DNA of 64,000 nucleotides from Miscanthus floridulus (Eukaryota; Streptophyta; Magnoliopsida; Poales; Poaceae), in assembly GCF_019320115.1 (NCBI RefSeq), contig NC_089593.1, forward strand, positions 16,074,900 through 16,138,899. Reading direction: 5' to 3'. This document shows, piece after piece, positions 10,744-20,110 of the stretch. The first letter of the stretch is position 1. The number at the start of each line of letters is the position of its first letter. Below the pieces are notes generated by a model, which was given only the letters and a program-made list of their open reading frames with translations, had not been told where the DNA came from and ran no database searches. A program made the translations under genes and the position numbers.

Positions 10744-10982
10744 GTGAAATTAGGGTTAACGAGATGCCCTTTTGGGGTTCTCGGTTCCGTGTTATATATA
10801 GTGGGAATAGCCCCCACCATGGCTTGTACAAGAGGTCACGTTTACAATAGATAAGATCTTCCTAGCTCTAACTAACTTGTACAACAAACTAGAGTCAAGG
10901 TTGCTAGCTACAAACTAGGAACTAATCCTATCTACAAGATACAATGTACATAGACATAGGTGAAGATATCTATCATCTAACA
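10743..10982 (-). repeat. 5' LTR of the mini-Copia
   Basis: Near-identical partner of 9222-9464, followed by TSD GTAAG. As the 5' LTR on the minus strand it would carry the promoter; a TTATATATAG stretch lies at about 10792-10801. Confidence 0.93.
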
Positions 10983-10987
10983 GTAAG

Positions 10988-11682
10988 CGGGCTGTGAAGC
11001 CCGACTCCAAGTCCTGCACGGGCTTCGTATTTGTGGGCTGGGGGAGTGGGCTGGATCGAGTCTGTTAGTTTCAAATCATAATAGAATGGAGTATATTCTT
11101 TTGTGACAGGGAAAATACATTTTTTTAAAAAAATAACTAGATAACTTGCAGCACGTAGATTTATTCAAAAGTGTTTCAATTCATCTAAAATCGTACTCTA
11201 TACCATATATGGATGTACACTGCTCTAATTCGTATGGACATGAGAGGCTTATAGATTTATCCAACCATCATTCATACGTTCCAATTTGTATTTCAAATCG
11301 GACTCTGCATGGTGTCTGGACAAACTAAGTCAAGCTTCTCTAATTTGGATCAGTTCTATAAAAAAAATGGTACTTCACTAAATATCAAGATTTTTCTATG
11401 GCACCTATTTAGAGGGCGGAGTAGTGTTAGTCAAGGACAATCTGGCCAAGCGAACTGAAAAAAGGTAATTTGGTGTAGTATATAATAGTTGACGTTTTTT
11501 GCATATTATTCATGTTTTTTGTATTTTGTAATGTTACATAGACAACCATGCCTAGCACAATTGGAGGCTCCAGTGAAACTCAAGGGACCGTTGCAATTTC
11601 GAATAGTGATGTTTTATTTTCTTTTTATGAGAAATTTCAATTTTTTGGGATTAGTGGAGTAATTCTTTATTTAGGTCCTATT
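10988..11682. other. Non-coding interval
   Basis: No gene, repeat or RNA was recognised. It is A+T-rich sequence between the mini-Copia and a nested MITE pair. Confidence 0.5.
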
Positions 11683-12782
11683 TGGTAGGATTCCGACTCC
11701 TCTTAAAAGGGCTCTAGTTTCTGGCTTCTCATGTAGAGCAGCTTCTCAGGTAGAGCTGAAGCCATCTGAAAAACGTTTATCTAAAATAGCTCCAGTGGCA
11801 GTTTTATATTAATTTGTATTAGGAAAAAGTCTACTTAACCCCCCCACCTTTCATACATGGTCTACTTCACCCCCCAACTATGAAACCGTCTGTTTTACCC
11901 CCTGAATTTTTTAAAACCGTCTATTTTAACACCCCCCCCGGGGCGGTTTTTGACAGCGGCTTGCTACAGTAACATCATGTTTGCTACAGTAACAATGGTT
12001 TGGATTTTCTTTTTTAAAATTTTAGGTGAATCTTTGAAAAATCACAGTAAATCATAGAAAAATTATAAAATAAAAAATCTAATTTTGTTGGACTCCACAT
12101 GAGTAGATCTACATAGTGAATATATAATACAGTATGCTTTAGTATAAATTTTTTACTGTAGCCTTAGATTAATTGGAAAATCTAATTTTGTCTGTAATTA
12201 ATTGGAATAATTCATAGCTGCAGCTTCTATGGTCCAATTGTGGTGAAATTTTTATGGTACGCTAATTATTGTATGCTTGAACTATAGTAAAAATTTCGTA
12301 CTCATTGGACTATGTATAACTTAGTTATAGATAAATTCTAATTAATTACAGACAAAATTGGATTTTCCAATTAATCTAAAGCTACAAAAAAAAAATTGTA
12401 CTAAAGCATACCGTATTATATATTCACTGTGTAGATCTACTCATGTGGAGTCCAATAAAATTAGATTTTTCATTTTATGATTTTTCTATGAGTTACTGTA
12501 GCAAGACCACCGCTGAAAACCGCCCAGGGGGTAAAATAGACGGTTTTAGAAAGTTCAGGGGGTAAAACAGACGATTTTATAGTTGGAGGGTGAAGTAGAC
12601 CAAGTATGAAAGATGGAAGGGTTAAGTAGACTTTTTCCATTTATATTAAGTTTATGAGGAGGAGCTATGACAAGACACTTTTTTTCTCTAGCTCCTCTGG
12701 GCTCCTTACGAAGAGTCTTTTTTTTTTGTGTGCGTTTGGCAGAACCACGAGACCTCGAAGCTAGAGCCTTGCAAAATAAGGC
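11683..12782. mobile_element. MITE interrupted by a second MITE
   Basis: The outer ends (GGTCCTATTTGGTAGGATTCC at 11684 and the reverse of GCCTTGCAAAATAAGGCC near 12765-12782) look like an inverted pair of a grass MITE. Its middle is occupied by the MULE-type element at 11822-12638. Boundaries are approximate. Confidence 0.45.
11822..12638. mobile_element. Foldback MULE-type MITE with long terminal inverted repeats
   Basis: Both ends start GGAAAAAGTCTACTTAACCC and remain inverted repeats for well over 150 bp (matching CCGTCTGTTTTACCCCCTGAA and TTGCTACAGTAAC blocks). The inner halves also pair (12163-12207 with 12342-12383), so almost the whole element folds on itself. Nine-base flanks TTTGTATTA (11813-11821) and TTTATATTA (12640-12648) match at 8 of 9, fitting a Mutator-like target duplication. 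It has no coding capacity. Confidence 0.8.
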
Positions 12783-12963
12783 CTATAGGAGGACTGTTCT
12801 TTCGGTGTTACCATTGGATTATTGATATTTGGCTTTGTTGAAACCTAAAGCATTATGTTATATTTGTTATTGATTTTTTTTATTTAATCTAAACGGTTCA
12901 ATCATCATAACATCTAAAGGTGTATATTTTTTAAAGTTTTTTAAGAGTAAATTTCACCGGCGG

Positions 12964-13135
12964 TCCTCAAACTTGTCATGAGTTCTCATCTAGGTCTCGA
13001 TACTTTTAAATTGCACATTTACCTCCCTAAGTTTGTCTCAAGTTCTCATCCAGGTCCTGGTACTTTTAAAGTATGTGTTTACCTCCCTAAGCTTGTCTCA
13101 AGTTCTCATCCAGATCCTGAATTATGCATTTAGGT
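12964..13135. repeat. 60-bp tandem repeat, about 3 copies
   Basis: The string AGTTCTCATC recurs at exactly 60-base spacing (12981, 13041, 13101). Flanking units share CCTCCCTAAG(T/C)TTGTCTCA and TACTTTTAAA. It is non-coding and probably part of an old transposon end. Confidence 0.8.
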
Positions 13136-13259
13136 CCCTAAACTAATTTCAAGTGGTCATCCATCCTAGTACTAGAAAATACACGCCTAACTCCCTCCCT
13201 TCCCTAATTTAATGCTGCTATATATATAGATCTCCTGCTGCCTTTCCAAATAAGGTTTT

Positions 13260-13496
13260 AGTTTCCTCCCAAAATGCTAAATTTTTCAAGATTCCCCGTC
13301 ACATCGAATCTTTGGATGCATGTATGAAGTATTAAATATAAATAAAAAATAAAAATAATTACACAGTTTAGACGAAATCCACGAGACGAATCTTTTAAGC
13401 CTAATTAGACTATGATTGGACACTAATTGCCAAATAACAACGAAACTGCTACAGTGTCATTTTGCCAAATTTTTCGGCATCTAAACAGGCCCTAAA
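13260..13496. mobile_element. MITE remnant (CACATCGAATCTTTGGA type)
   Basis: It shares CACATCGAAT.TTTGGA, GAAGTATTAAATATA, ACGAGACGAATCTTTTAAG and CTAATTAG blocks with the MITE at 36186-36526, so the two are relatives. The ends are unclear. Confidence 0.6.
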
Positions 13497-14310
13497 AGAT
13501 GTGAACTGTAAAAATCGCAGAAACAGTTGTGCCCCCAGCTTGATGCCAGAGCGGTGATTCTGTCGGTGGCCTGCACACATGGAAATGGCGTTCGGCTGGT
13601 CACTTCACGCTTGTTTCAGCTTATTCTCTCTCACAGAACACTATTAAATTATCCGGGACCATCCGAAATCTACTGTGCATACCACCATCCGAACACGCCG
13701 AAAAATGTTCCAGCTATTTGCCGTAAGTAACCAAGCCAGTTGCCTGCTCACTCTGTGAATGGACATGCATACACCCTATGTGAATAGTAAAACATTGATG
13801 TCAATTTAGCATTCTACGCTGTCTTGATTAATGGTTTGCGCGTGCTACGATTCCCGTGCAGATTAGTTTAGAGCTCCGATGTCATTTGTGTTTGCTGCTG
13901 CTAAAACATCGGAGGAAGAGTCAGCGATGAACGGAACGGAGAGCATTCAGATCCTCTGCGGTGATTAGCATAATGCAGATTGCAGAACGGGAATCGTGCT
14001 GCCCAGCATGAGCTTGCAGCGCTCCAAAATTCGAGCGATTTCATATTCACCTCTCCCTCGAAGTTCCCGCGCGCCCCGCTGACTTCCACTGCACACAAAC
14101 GTGCCAACTGAAACAGAACGTTCCTGCCTGCTAGCTAGCTCGTCGGCAGGCCAATGCAAAACCCTCTCGATGCTCTCCCTAGCCCCTAGCCCCTATACAT
14201 CCACGAGATCGCCATCACACGCAGCTCCCAGCGATCGAGAGAGAAACACGTGCACGGTGCACCTCTGCTGCTGCATCTGAAGGTCCTAAAGGAACTAGCA
14301 TAGCCATAAC
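13497..14310 (+). promoter_or_regulatory. Upstream region of the first GT34 gene
   Basis: No competing gene or repeat is visible. It must hold the promoter and 5' leader of the gene starting at 14311. A weak TATA-like CTATACAT lies at about 14192, not strong enough to call a promoter with confidence. Confidence 0.35.
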
Positions 14311-15696
14311 ATGGGGGTGCCCGGTGCCGGCGGCGGGCGGCTGCGTGCCAGCAGCGCCAAGAAGCAGCAGCGGCAACGGACGCTGAACAACATCAAGATC
14401 ACGCTCCTGTGCGGCTTCATCACGGTGCTGGTCCTCCGCGGCACCGCCGGCTTCAACCTCCTGGTCAGCAGCGGCGACCTCGACGGCGCGGCGGCGGACG
14501 CCAAGGTCGTCGAGGACGTGGAGCGCATCCTGGCCGAGATCCGCTCCGACTCCGAGGCGGACGACGTCGTGTTCGTGGTCGAGGACGGCTCGTCGTCGAC
14601 GCCGTCGCAGCGCAACGCGACGGCGGCGAGCTTCGGCAACTTCTCGGCGTCGGCGACGGTGGTGAAGGTGCGGGAGTACAGCCTGGGTCCCAAGGTGAAG
14701 GACTGGGACGCGCAGCGGCGGGAGTGGATGTCCCGGCACCCGGAGTTCCCGTCCGTCGACCCGCGGCGCGGGGGACGGCCGCGTGTCCTGCTCGTCACCG
14801 GGTCGCCTCCGGGCCCCTGCGACAACCCCGTCGGCGACCACTACCTGCTCAAGGCGACCAAGAACAAGATCGACTACTGCCGGCTCCACGGCATCGACGT
14901 GGTGCACAACATGGCGCACCTGGACCCGGAGCTGACGGGGTACTGGTCCAAGCTGCCGCTGGTGCGGCGCCTCATGCTGGCGCACCCGGAGGTGGAGTGG
15001 ATTTGGTGGGTGGACAGCGACGCCATCTTCACGGACATGGCGTTCGAGCTCCCGCTGTCCCGCTACGACGGCGCCAACCTCGTCATCCACGGGTACCCGG
15101 ACCTGCTGTTCGAGAAGCGGTCGTGGATCGCGCTCAACGCCGGCATCTTCCTGCTCCGCAACTGCCAGTGGTCGCTGGACCTGCTGGACGCCTGGGTGCC
15201 CATGGGTCCCCGGGGACCGTCACGCGTCGAGGCCGGGAAGCTGCTCACGGCCAGCCTCACGGGCCGGCCGCCGTTCGACGCCGACGACCAGTCGGCGCTC
15301 ATCCACCTGCTGCTGGTGCAGAAGGAGCGGTGGATGGACAAGGTGCACGTGGAGACGGAGTTCTACCTCCATGGCTTCTGGACGGGGCTGGTGGACAGGT
15401 ACGAGCAGATGATGGAGGATCACCACCCGGGCCTCGGCGACGACCGCTGGCCCTTCATCACCCACTTCGTCGGGTGCAAGACCTGCGGCAGGTACGAGGA
15501 CTACCCGCTGGACCGCTGCATCCGGGGCATGGAGCGCGCCTTCAACTTCGCCGACAACCAGGTGCTCAGGCTCTACGGATTCCAGCACCGCTCGCTCACC
15601 ACCGCCAAGGTCAGGAGGGTCACCGACCCAGCCACCAACCCGCTCCAGGCAAAGGAAGCGGCGCTCAAGATGGACGCCAAGTTCTCGAGCACCTAG
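14311..15696 (+). CDS. GT34 family glycosyltransferase (xyloglucan xylosyltransferase/galactosyltransferase-like)
   Basis: This is an intact single-exon gene of 461 codons. It has the layout of a type II Golgi membrane enzyme: a short basic N-terminal tail, one membrane anchor near residues 28-45 (ITLLCGFITVLVLRG), a variable stem, then the catalytic domain from about residue 155 (RVLLVTGSPPGPC). The family signature WWVDSDAIFTDM lies at residues 232-243. Its DSD (235-237) is the DXD motif that holds the metal and nucleotide sugar. Other conserved blocks are NAGIFLLRNCQWS, DDQSALIHLLL, HGFWTGLV and RAFNFADNQVLRLYGFQH. GT34 enzymes add xylose to xyloglucan or galactose to mannan in cell-wall synthesis; sequence alone does not choose between these. 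It converges with a paralogue at 16426-18069. Strong GC bias at third positions is typical of grass genes. Confidence 0.93.
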   Translation: MGVPGAGGGRLRASSAKKQQRQRTLNNIKITLLCGFITVLVLRGTAGFNLLVSSGDLDGAAADAKVVEDVERILAEIRSDSEADDVVFVVEDGSSSTPSQRNATAASFGNFSASATVVKVREYSLGPKVKDWDAQRREWMSRHPEFPSVDPRRGGRPRVLLVTGSPPGPCDNPVGDHYLLKATKNKIDYCRLHGIDVVHNMAHLDPELTGYWSKLPLVRRLMLAHPEVEWIWWVDSDAIFTDMAFELPLSRYDGANLVIHGYPDLLFEKRSWIALNAGIFLLRNCQWSLDLLDAWVPMGPRGPSRVEAGKLLTASLTGRPPFDADDQSALIHLLLVQKERWMDKVHVETEFYLHGFWTGLVDRYEQMMEDHHPGLGDDRWPFITHFVGCKTCGRYEDYPLDRCIRGMERAFNFADNQVLRLYGFQHRSLTTAKVRRVTDPATNPLQAKEAALKMDAKFSST

Positions 15697-16425
15697 AAGA
15701 GATAGCCCAAGAATGAATGCCTTGGAGGAGGACACACAGTTATACGTACGAGTTTTGATCAGTTCTTTTTGCGTTTTGATTTGTCTTACTAGCTTTATGA
15801 AAGCTATTTCACTAAACAGAACATTTGCTGTTATATGTGTGGTGCTTTCAGTTGGATTCAGAGAAAAATGAAACAGGGCAGAAAATTCAAACAATGTGAC
15901 TGAACTGTGACACTAATACACCACCATTCTTCGGATTAACATTGTTTAGGTTTTTTTGTACTAAAACACAGGAGAGATCAGATGTCAGTGAGCTAGTGTG
16001 CCTACAGAATTGCAATGCTATTCTTTTCGTCTGTATGCTACGCGGAATGTACTGTTTCAGCAACAGATCATGTATGGAAATTCTGACCAATTAGTACTTA
16101 CACGGTGATATTTCAGACCATATGATGCACTCTGAATATCTTTGGTATTCCATTTTTGAAAAAAAAAGGTGCTGCACTGCTTAAATTATTTCAAGTTTAG
16201 TAGTAGAAAATTTATGGCACTGATGCAGCACTGTACCATACTCTTTCTGCAAAAGATTATGAACATTGCAATGGTTTGAACCATAGCCTCTTGAAATGCT
16301 TCATTTGTCATGAGCCAGCAAGCAACGGCAATTCACTTGCTGTATATATATATGTTCCCCTTCCATTGTATAAAACTGGAATCCACGAACAACCAAAACA
16401 CATAAAAAAAAGAAGAAAAAACATT
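15697..16425. other. Intergenic 3' region between the convergent GT34 genes
   Basis: These 729 bp between two stop codons must contain both 3' untranslated regions. They are A+T-rich with no further gene or repeat recognised. Confidence 0.6.
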
Positions 16426-18069
16426 TCAAATCTTGGATCGCCATCCCAGTCTCCTCAGGATTGTTGCAAGAACAGAATCTCCCTTTCCTTTGCGCTTTCG
16501 ATACTTGCGCACATCACTGCTCCATGGATCCGGCTCATTGGGTTTCTTCAAGAAAGCGAGAGCCTCCTCCATGGCCTCCAGCGGGTTCGCCGACCGGTTC
16601 GCCACCCGCCTGACCTCGTCGCTCGCCAGCGACTCGTGCTGGAAACCGTAGAGCCTGAGCACCTGGTTGTCGGCGAAGTTGAAGGCGCGCTCCATGCCGC
16701 TGACGCACCGCTCCAGCGGGTACTCATCACTGCGATTCTTGCCTTCGCCGCCGCCACCGTCGCCATCGCCGGCGGACCTGGATCTGGTAGACCTGCCGTC
16801 GCAAAGCTTGCAGCCGGCGAAGTGCGTGACGAACGGCCAGCGGTCGTCGCCGAACCCCGGGTGGTGCTTCTCCATGGCCTCCTCGAACTTGCCAACCAGC
16901 CCCGTCCAGACGCCGTGGAGGTAGTACTGGTTCTCGAGGTACACCCTGTCCATCCACCGCTCCTTCTCGGTGATGAGCAGGTGGACGAGCGCGGACTGGT
17001 CGTCGGCCTCGCCCGGCGGCCGCTCCGCCAGCGTGGCCGTCAGCAGCTTCCCCGCGTCGTCGCGGGCGCGGCCCCGGGGCGCCATGACGGCCCAGGCGTC
17101 GAGCAGGTCCAGCGACCACTGGCAGTTGCGGAGCAGGAAGCTGGCGGTGCTGGCGGCGTCCCAGGACCGGCGCTGGAAGAGGAGGTACGAGTCGCTGCGC
17201 ACCACGAGGTGCGCGCCCTCGTACCGCGCCATCGGGAGCTCGAACCCCATGTCAGTGACGAGCGCGCCGGCGTCCAGCCACCACAGCCACTCCACCTCCG
17301 GGTGGGCCAGCATGAGGCGCCGCAGCAGCGCGAGCTTGGCCCACCCGCCGGCGCCGCCGCCGGTGCCGCCCGACGACGATAGCTCGGGGTCCTCTAGCAG
17401 CGCCGTGACGTGCACCAGCTCGATGCCGTGGAGGCGGCAGTAGTCGAGCCTGTTCTTGGTGGCCCGGAGCAGGAAACGGTCGCCGGCGGGGCTGGCGCAG
17501 GGCCCCGGCGGCGACGCCGTGACCAGCAGCAGCCGTGGGCCGCCACACGCGTCGCGGGACGGGAACCCTGGGTTCAGGCGCAGCCACCGCCGCCGCTTGG
17601 CGTTCCACCGCGTCACCCGCGGCCCCAGGCTGTAGTTCGACGTCGTCCACGCGGCGCCGCGGTCGTAGTGCTCCGCCGAGGAGCTGGGCTTCGGCGCCGC
17701 GTCGTCGTCGGGGTTGGCGTCCGTGTGGGAGTCGGCGCGGATCTCGCGGAGGAGGCGCTCGACGTCGTCGACGTCTCGGGTGCTGGCCGGGGCCGCGCGG
17801 TTGTCGTCGGAGGTGCCGGCGATGTAGACGAGGCGGCGGTTGACGCCGACGGTGCCGCGGAGGACGAGGATCGTGACGAAGGCGCAGAGGAAGGTGATCT
17901 TGACGTTGCTGATTATCCGCCTCGTTAGCTTGCTGCCGCCGCCGCTGCCCGCGGGTGCAGCCGCCACCCGCCGGACGCCGGCGTACGCATCCGATCGTAG
18001 CGTTGCGGGTACGGAGAAGGGTTTTGGGGGCAGGCGAGTAGGCAAGATCTTGGGGTTGAGAGCTTGCAT
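16426..18069 (-). CDS. GT34 family glycosyltransferase paralogue with altered DXD motif
   Basis: This is an intact single-exon gene. I place the start at ATG 18069 (MQALNPKILP), giving 547 residues. The open frame extends upstream to 18270, but that part lacks any family similarity. It has a membrane anchor near residues 57-72 (VKITFLCAFVTILVLRG), a longer stem than its neighbour, and a catalytic domain with LLLVTASPPGPC, RATKNRLDYCRLHGIELVH, NCQWSLDLLDAW, DDQSALVHLL, HGVWTGLVGKFEE and RAFNFADNQVLRLYGFQHES. Where relatives have DSD, this protein has DAG (residues 266-268, WWLDAGALVTDM), so the second acidic residue is lost. It also has Gly/Ser-rich insertions. It may be catalytically impaired or have another donor or partner role. 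The CACTA element at 18569 sits 499 bp upstream of the start. Confidence 0.9.
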   Translation of the reverse strand: MQALNPKILPTRLPPKPFSVPATLRSDAYAGVRRVAAAPAGSGGGSKLTRRIISNVKITFLCAFVTILVLRGTVGVNRRLVYIAGTSDDNRAAPASTRDVDDVERLLREIRADSHTDANPDDDAAPKPSSSAEHYDRGAAWTTSNYSLGPRVTRWNAKRRRWLRLNPGFPSRDACGGPRLLLVTASPPGPCASPAGDRFLLRATKNRLDYCRLHGIELVHVTALLEDPELSSSGGTGGGAGGWAKLALLRRLMLAHPEVEWLWWLDAGALVTDMGFELPMARYEGAHLVVRSDSYLLFQRRSWDAASTASFLLRNCQWSLDLLDAWAVMAPRGRARDDAGKLLTATLAERPPGEADDQSALVHLLITEKERWMDRVYLENQYYLHGVWTGLVGKFEEAMEKHHPGFGDDRWPFVTHFAGCKLCDGRSTRSRSAGDGDGGGGEGKNRSDEYPLERCVSGMERAFNFADNQVLRLYGFQHESLASDEVRRVANRSANPLEAMEEALAFLKKPNEPDPWSSDVRKYRKRKGKGDSVLATILRRLGWRSKI

Positions 18070-18568
18070 ACGATAGTCAGCGGGGGAGCGGGAAGTTCGA
18101 GGAATATGAAATTGCTGGATTGTCAGGCGCGCTTCATTGCCGAAGGTTCTGTATTGGACTGGAATAGTACATACAGTATTGTAAATGCTCACCGGCGCCG
18201 CGCAGCGCAGTCCGCGGTCCGCAGACACATGCCTGCCGCCGGTGATCCGCTCGGCTCGTTGACTTATCAATCACGGGCAAAAAAATTCGGTGCAACCTCC
18301 CGCCGTGCAGACCATCTGGTGACAGGTACGTGTTCCATGAAATCAATCACAATCACACGGTCAGGAAGTGGCAGTTGCCTATTTTTAGAGTATCTTGAAG
18401 AGTTTTTAGTTATCTATTTTTAAAGTACCATATGGCCAGGAGTTTTAGAGTGCCATCTAGTAAGAAGGGTGCAGCCAGGCTGCACCAAATCGGTGGCTTG
18501 GACGTGGACGGGCCTGAAATCGTTGTCTGGCTAAGACCGGCCCAGCAGCCAAGCAAGGGCGCTAGCCT
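18070..18568 (-). promoter_or_regulatory. Upstream region of the second GT34 gene, bounded by a CACTA insertion
   Basis: Only 499 bp separate the chosen start codon from the terminus of a 12.2 kb CACTA element. No TATA box could be called with confidence. Any distal promoter elements of the gene have been displaced by the insertion. Confidence 0.45.
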
Positions 18569-18586
18569 CACTACCGGAGACTGTGT

Positions 18587-19660
18587 AGTTACCGAATGCC
18601 CCGACAATTACCGAGTGTCAGAAGTCGGGGCACTCGAAAAACAATATTTACCGAGTGTCAACACTCGGAAAACAAAAACACCCGGTAGTAGACCGCTTTA
18701 CCGAGTCCACACACTCGGTAACTTAAGACAATCGGTAAAACTACAAGTTTACCGAAGGGGCGCACTCGGTAAAACTAGACACTCGGTATTGAGGTGCCAC
18801 GTCACCTAGGATAGCAACCGTGCGCCGAACGGCGTCACGGCATGACATGTTTACCGAGTGTTATGAGCGTACACTCGGCAAAAATCACGGTAATAGCTCC
18901 GCCCGTAAAGCGCCCATAGCAAATAAAAAAGACCGAAAATGTTTACCGAGTGTCACTGCACAACACTCGGTAAACACTATCTTTTACCGAGTGTATTGGC
19001 GCAACACTCGGTAAAATTCAACCAAATTTCTTGTTTTTCCCTTCATTCTTTTTCCTCTATCCACATATGATATTTAGTACTCCATTCCAAAATATGGTGT
19101 TTATTTCGATTTATTTACTATATTTCACAAAATTTTCATTCTTTATGAAAATTAGGTACATATCGTGTAAATTTAATTGTAATAATTAAAATCGAACTCG
19201 ATAAATCACGAGATTGGAAGAATTAACATTGAAGCATACATCTATGTTATAGAAAAAATTTCATAACGTTTTGGAAGTATTTTTACATTCGTCGCTGCCG
19301 AACCGGTACATCTCCCAAAGAGACGCTAAACATTCACAATGACGAGTAGGATTTCTATTAAGAGTGAAATTCAACAATATGATTTGAACTTAGAATTTTT
19401 TAGATAGTAAATAGATGACATGAAATAGTTCATGTGAAAGTTTGGTGAATTTTAGGATTAAATTGGCATTTTTTCTTTTTTGTTTTGCATGAAATAATGG
19501 ATACTTTTACCGAGTGTGACCTGAAACACTCGGTAAAGGTTAGCCACGGCCCACCTGTCTGCCACAGTGGGCTGCCATGCTTCTATTTACCGAGTGCCGT
19601 AGATCTAGGCACTCGGTAAACATGAGTTTACCGAGTGCCGTACATCTAGGCACTCGGTAA
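18587..19660. repeat. 5' subterminal repeat array of CACTA 2
   Basis: Repeated TTTACCGAGTG and its inverse CACTCGGTAAA occur in both orientations, densest at 18587-19015 and 19505-19660, with an A+T-rich gap at 19020-19500. In En/Spm-type elements such arrays bind the TNPA-class protein. Confidence 0.88.
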
Positions 19661-19689
19661 ACAGAAGCATTCAACACAGCCGTTTCTCC

Positions 19690-20110
19690 CCCAAATCGTG
19701 CACAGACGCACACACACACACCGCACACGCCTCCCCACCGCCGCGGCCGCCTCCTCCCCTCCACCACCGCCGCCACCGGGCGGTCCCCCACAGCCGCCGC
19801 CACCGGAGAGACGGAGAGAGAGAGAGAGAGACGGAGAGAGAGACAGCGGCACCGGCGCACCAGACGACGATCCCCTCCGCCGACGCCGCCCCGTGCTCCC
19901 TCCTTCGCTCCCGTTCCCGCGAGGTGGGGTGGGGTGGGCCCCAGCAGCAACGGCGGCGGCGAGCACTCTCTCCCCTCCACCACCGCCGCCACCGGGCGGT
20001 CCCCCACAGCCGCCGCCACCGGGGGAGGGCGGTCACCCGCCGCCACCGCGGGACTGCCGCCGCCGCGGCCGCCTCCTCCCCTCCAAGCTCCGGACCTGCT
20101 CATCTGCTGA
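19690..20110. repeat. GC-rich repetitive block of CACTA 2
   Basis: A 40-bp unit (CCGCCGCCACCGGGCGGTCC and onward) occurs at about 19769-19808 and again at 19983-20022, with a GAGAGA run near 19810-19850. It is CpG-dense. Frames across it are proline- or glycine-rich artefacts. It abuts the captured exons. Confidence 0.75.

Larger units (their letters stand above)
9222..10982 (-). mobile_element. Internally deleted Copia retrotransposon with intact LTRs and TSD
   Basis: LTRs of 243 bp (9222-9464) and 240 bp (10743-10982) both run TGTGAAAT...TCTAACA and are nearly identical. Five-base target duplications GTAAG flank the element (9217-9221 and 10983-10987). On the minus strand a primer-binding site complementary to initiator tRNA-Met (TGGTATTAGAGC) follows the right LTR. 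A polypurine stretch (GATTGAGGAGGGG) precedes the left one. At 1.76 kb it is about a third of a normal Copia element. Confidence 0.95.

Noticed and set aside
14409..15716. Second long plus-strand frame and several minus-strand frames overlapping the GT34 gene
   Set aside because: High GC at third positions removes stops from the other frames. Only the 14311 frame carries conserved motifs. The same holds for 16276-17928 over the second GT34 gene.
18070..18270. N-terminal extension of the second GT34 protein to the upstream ATG at 18270
   Set aside because: The added 67 residues show no membrane or family features, while MQALNPKILP at 18069 gives a normal type II layout.
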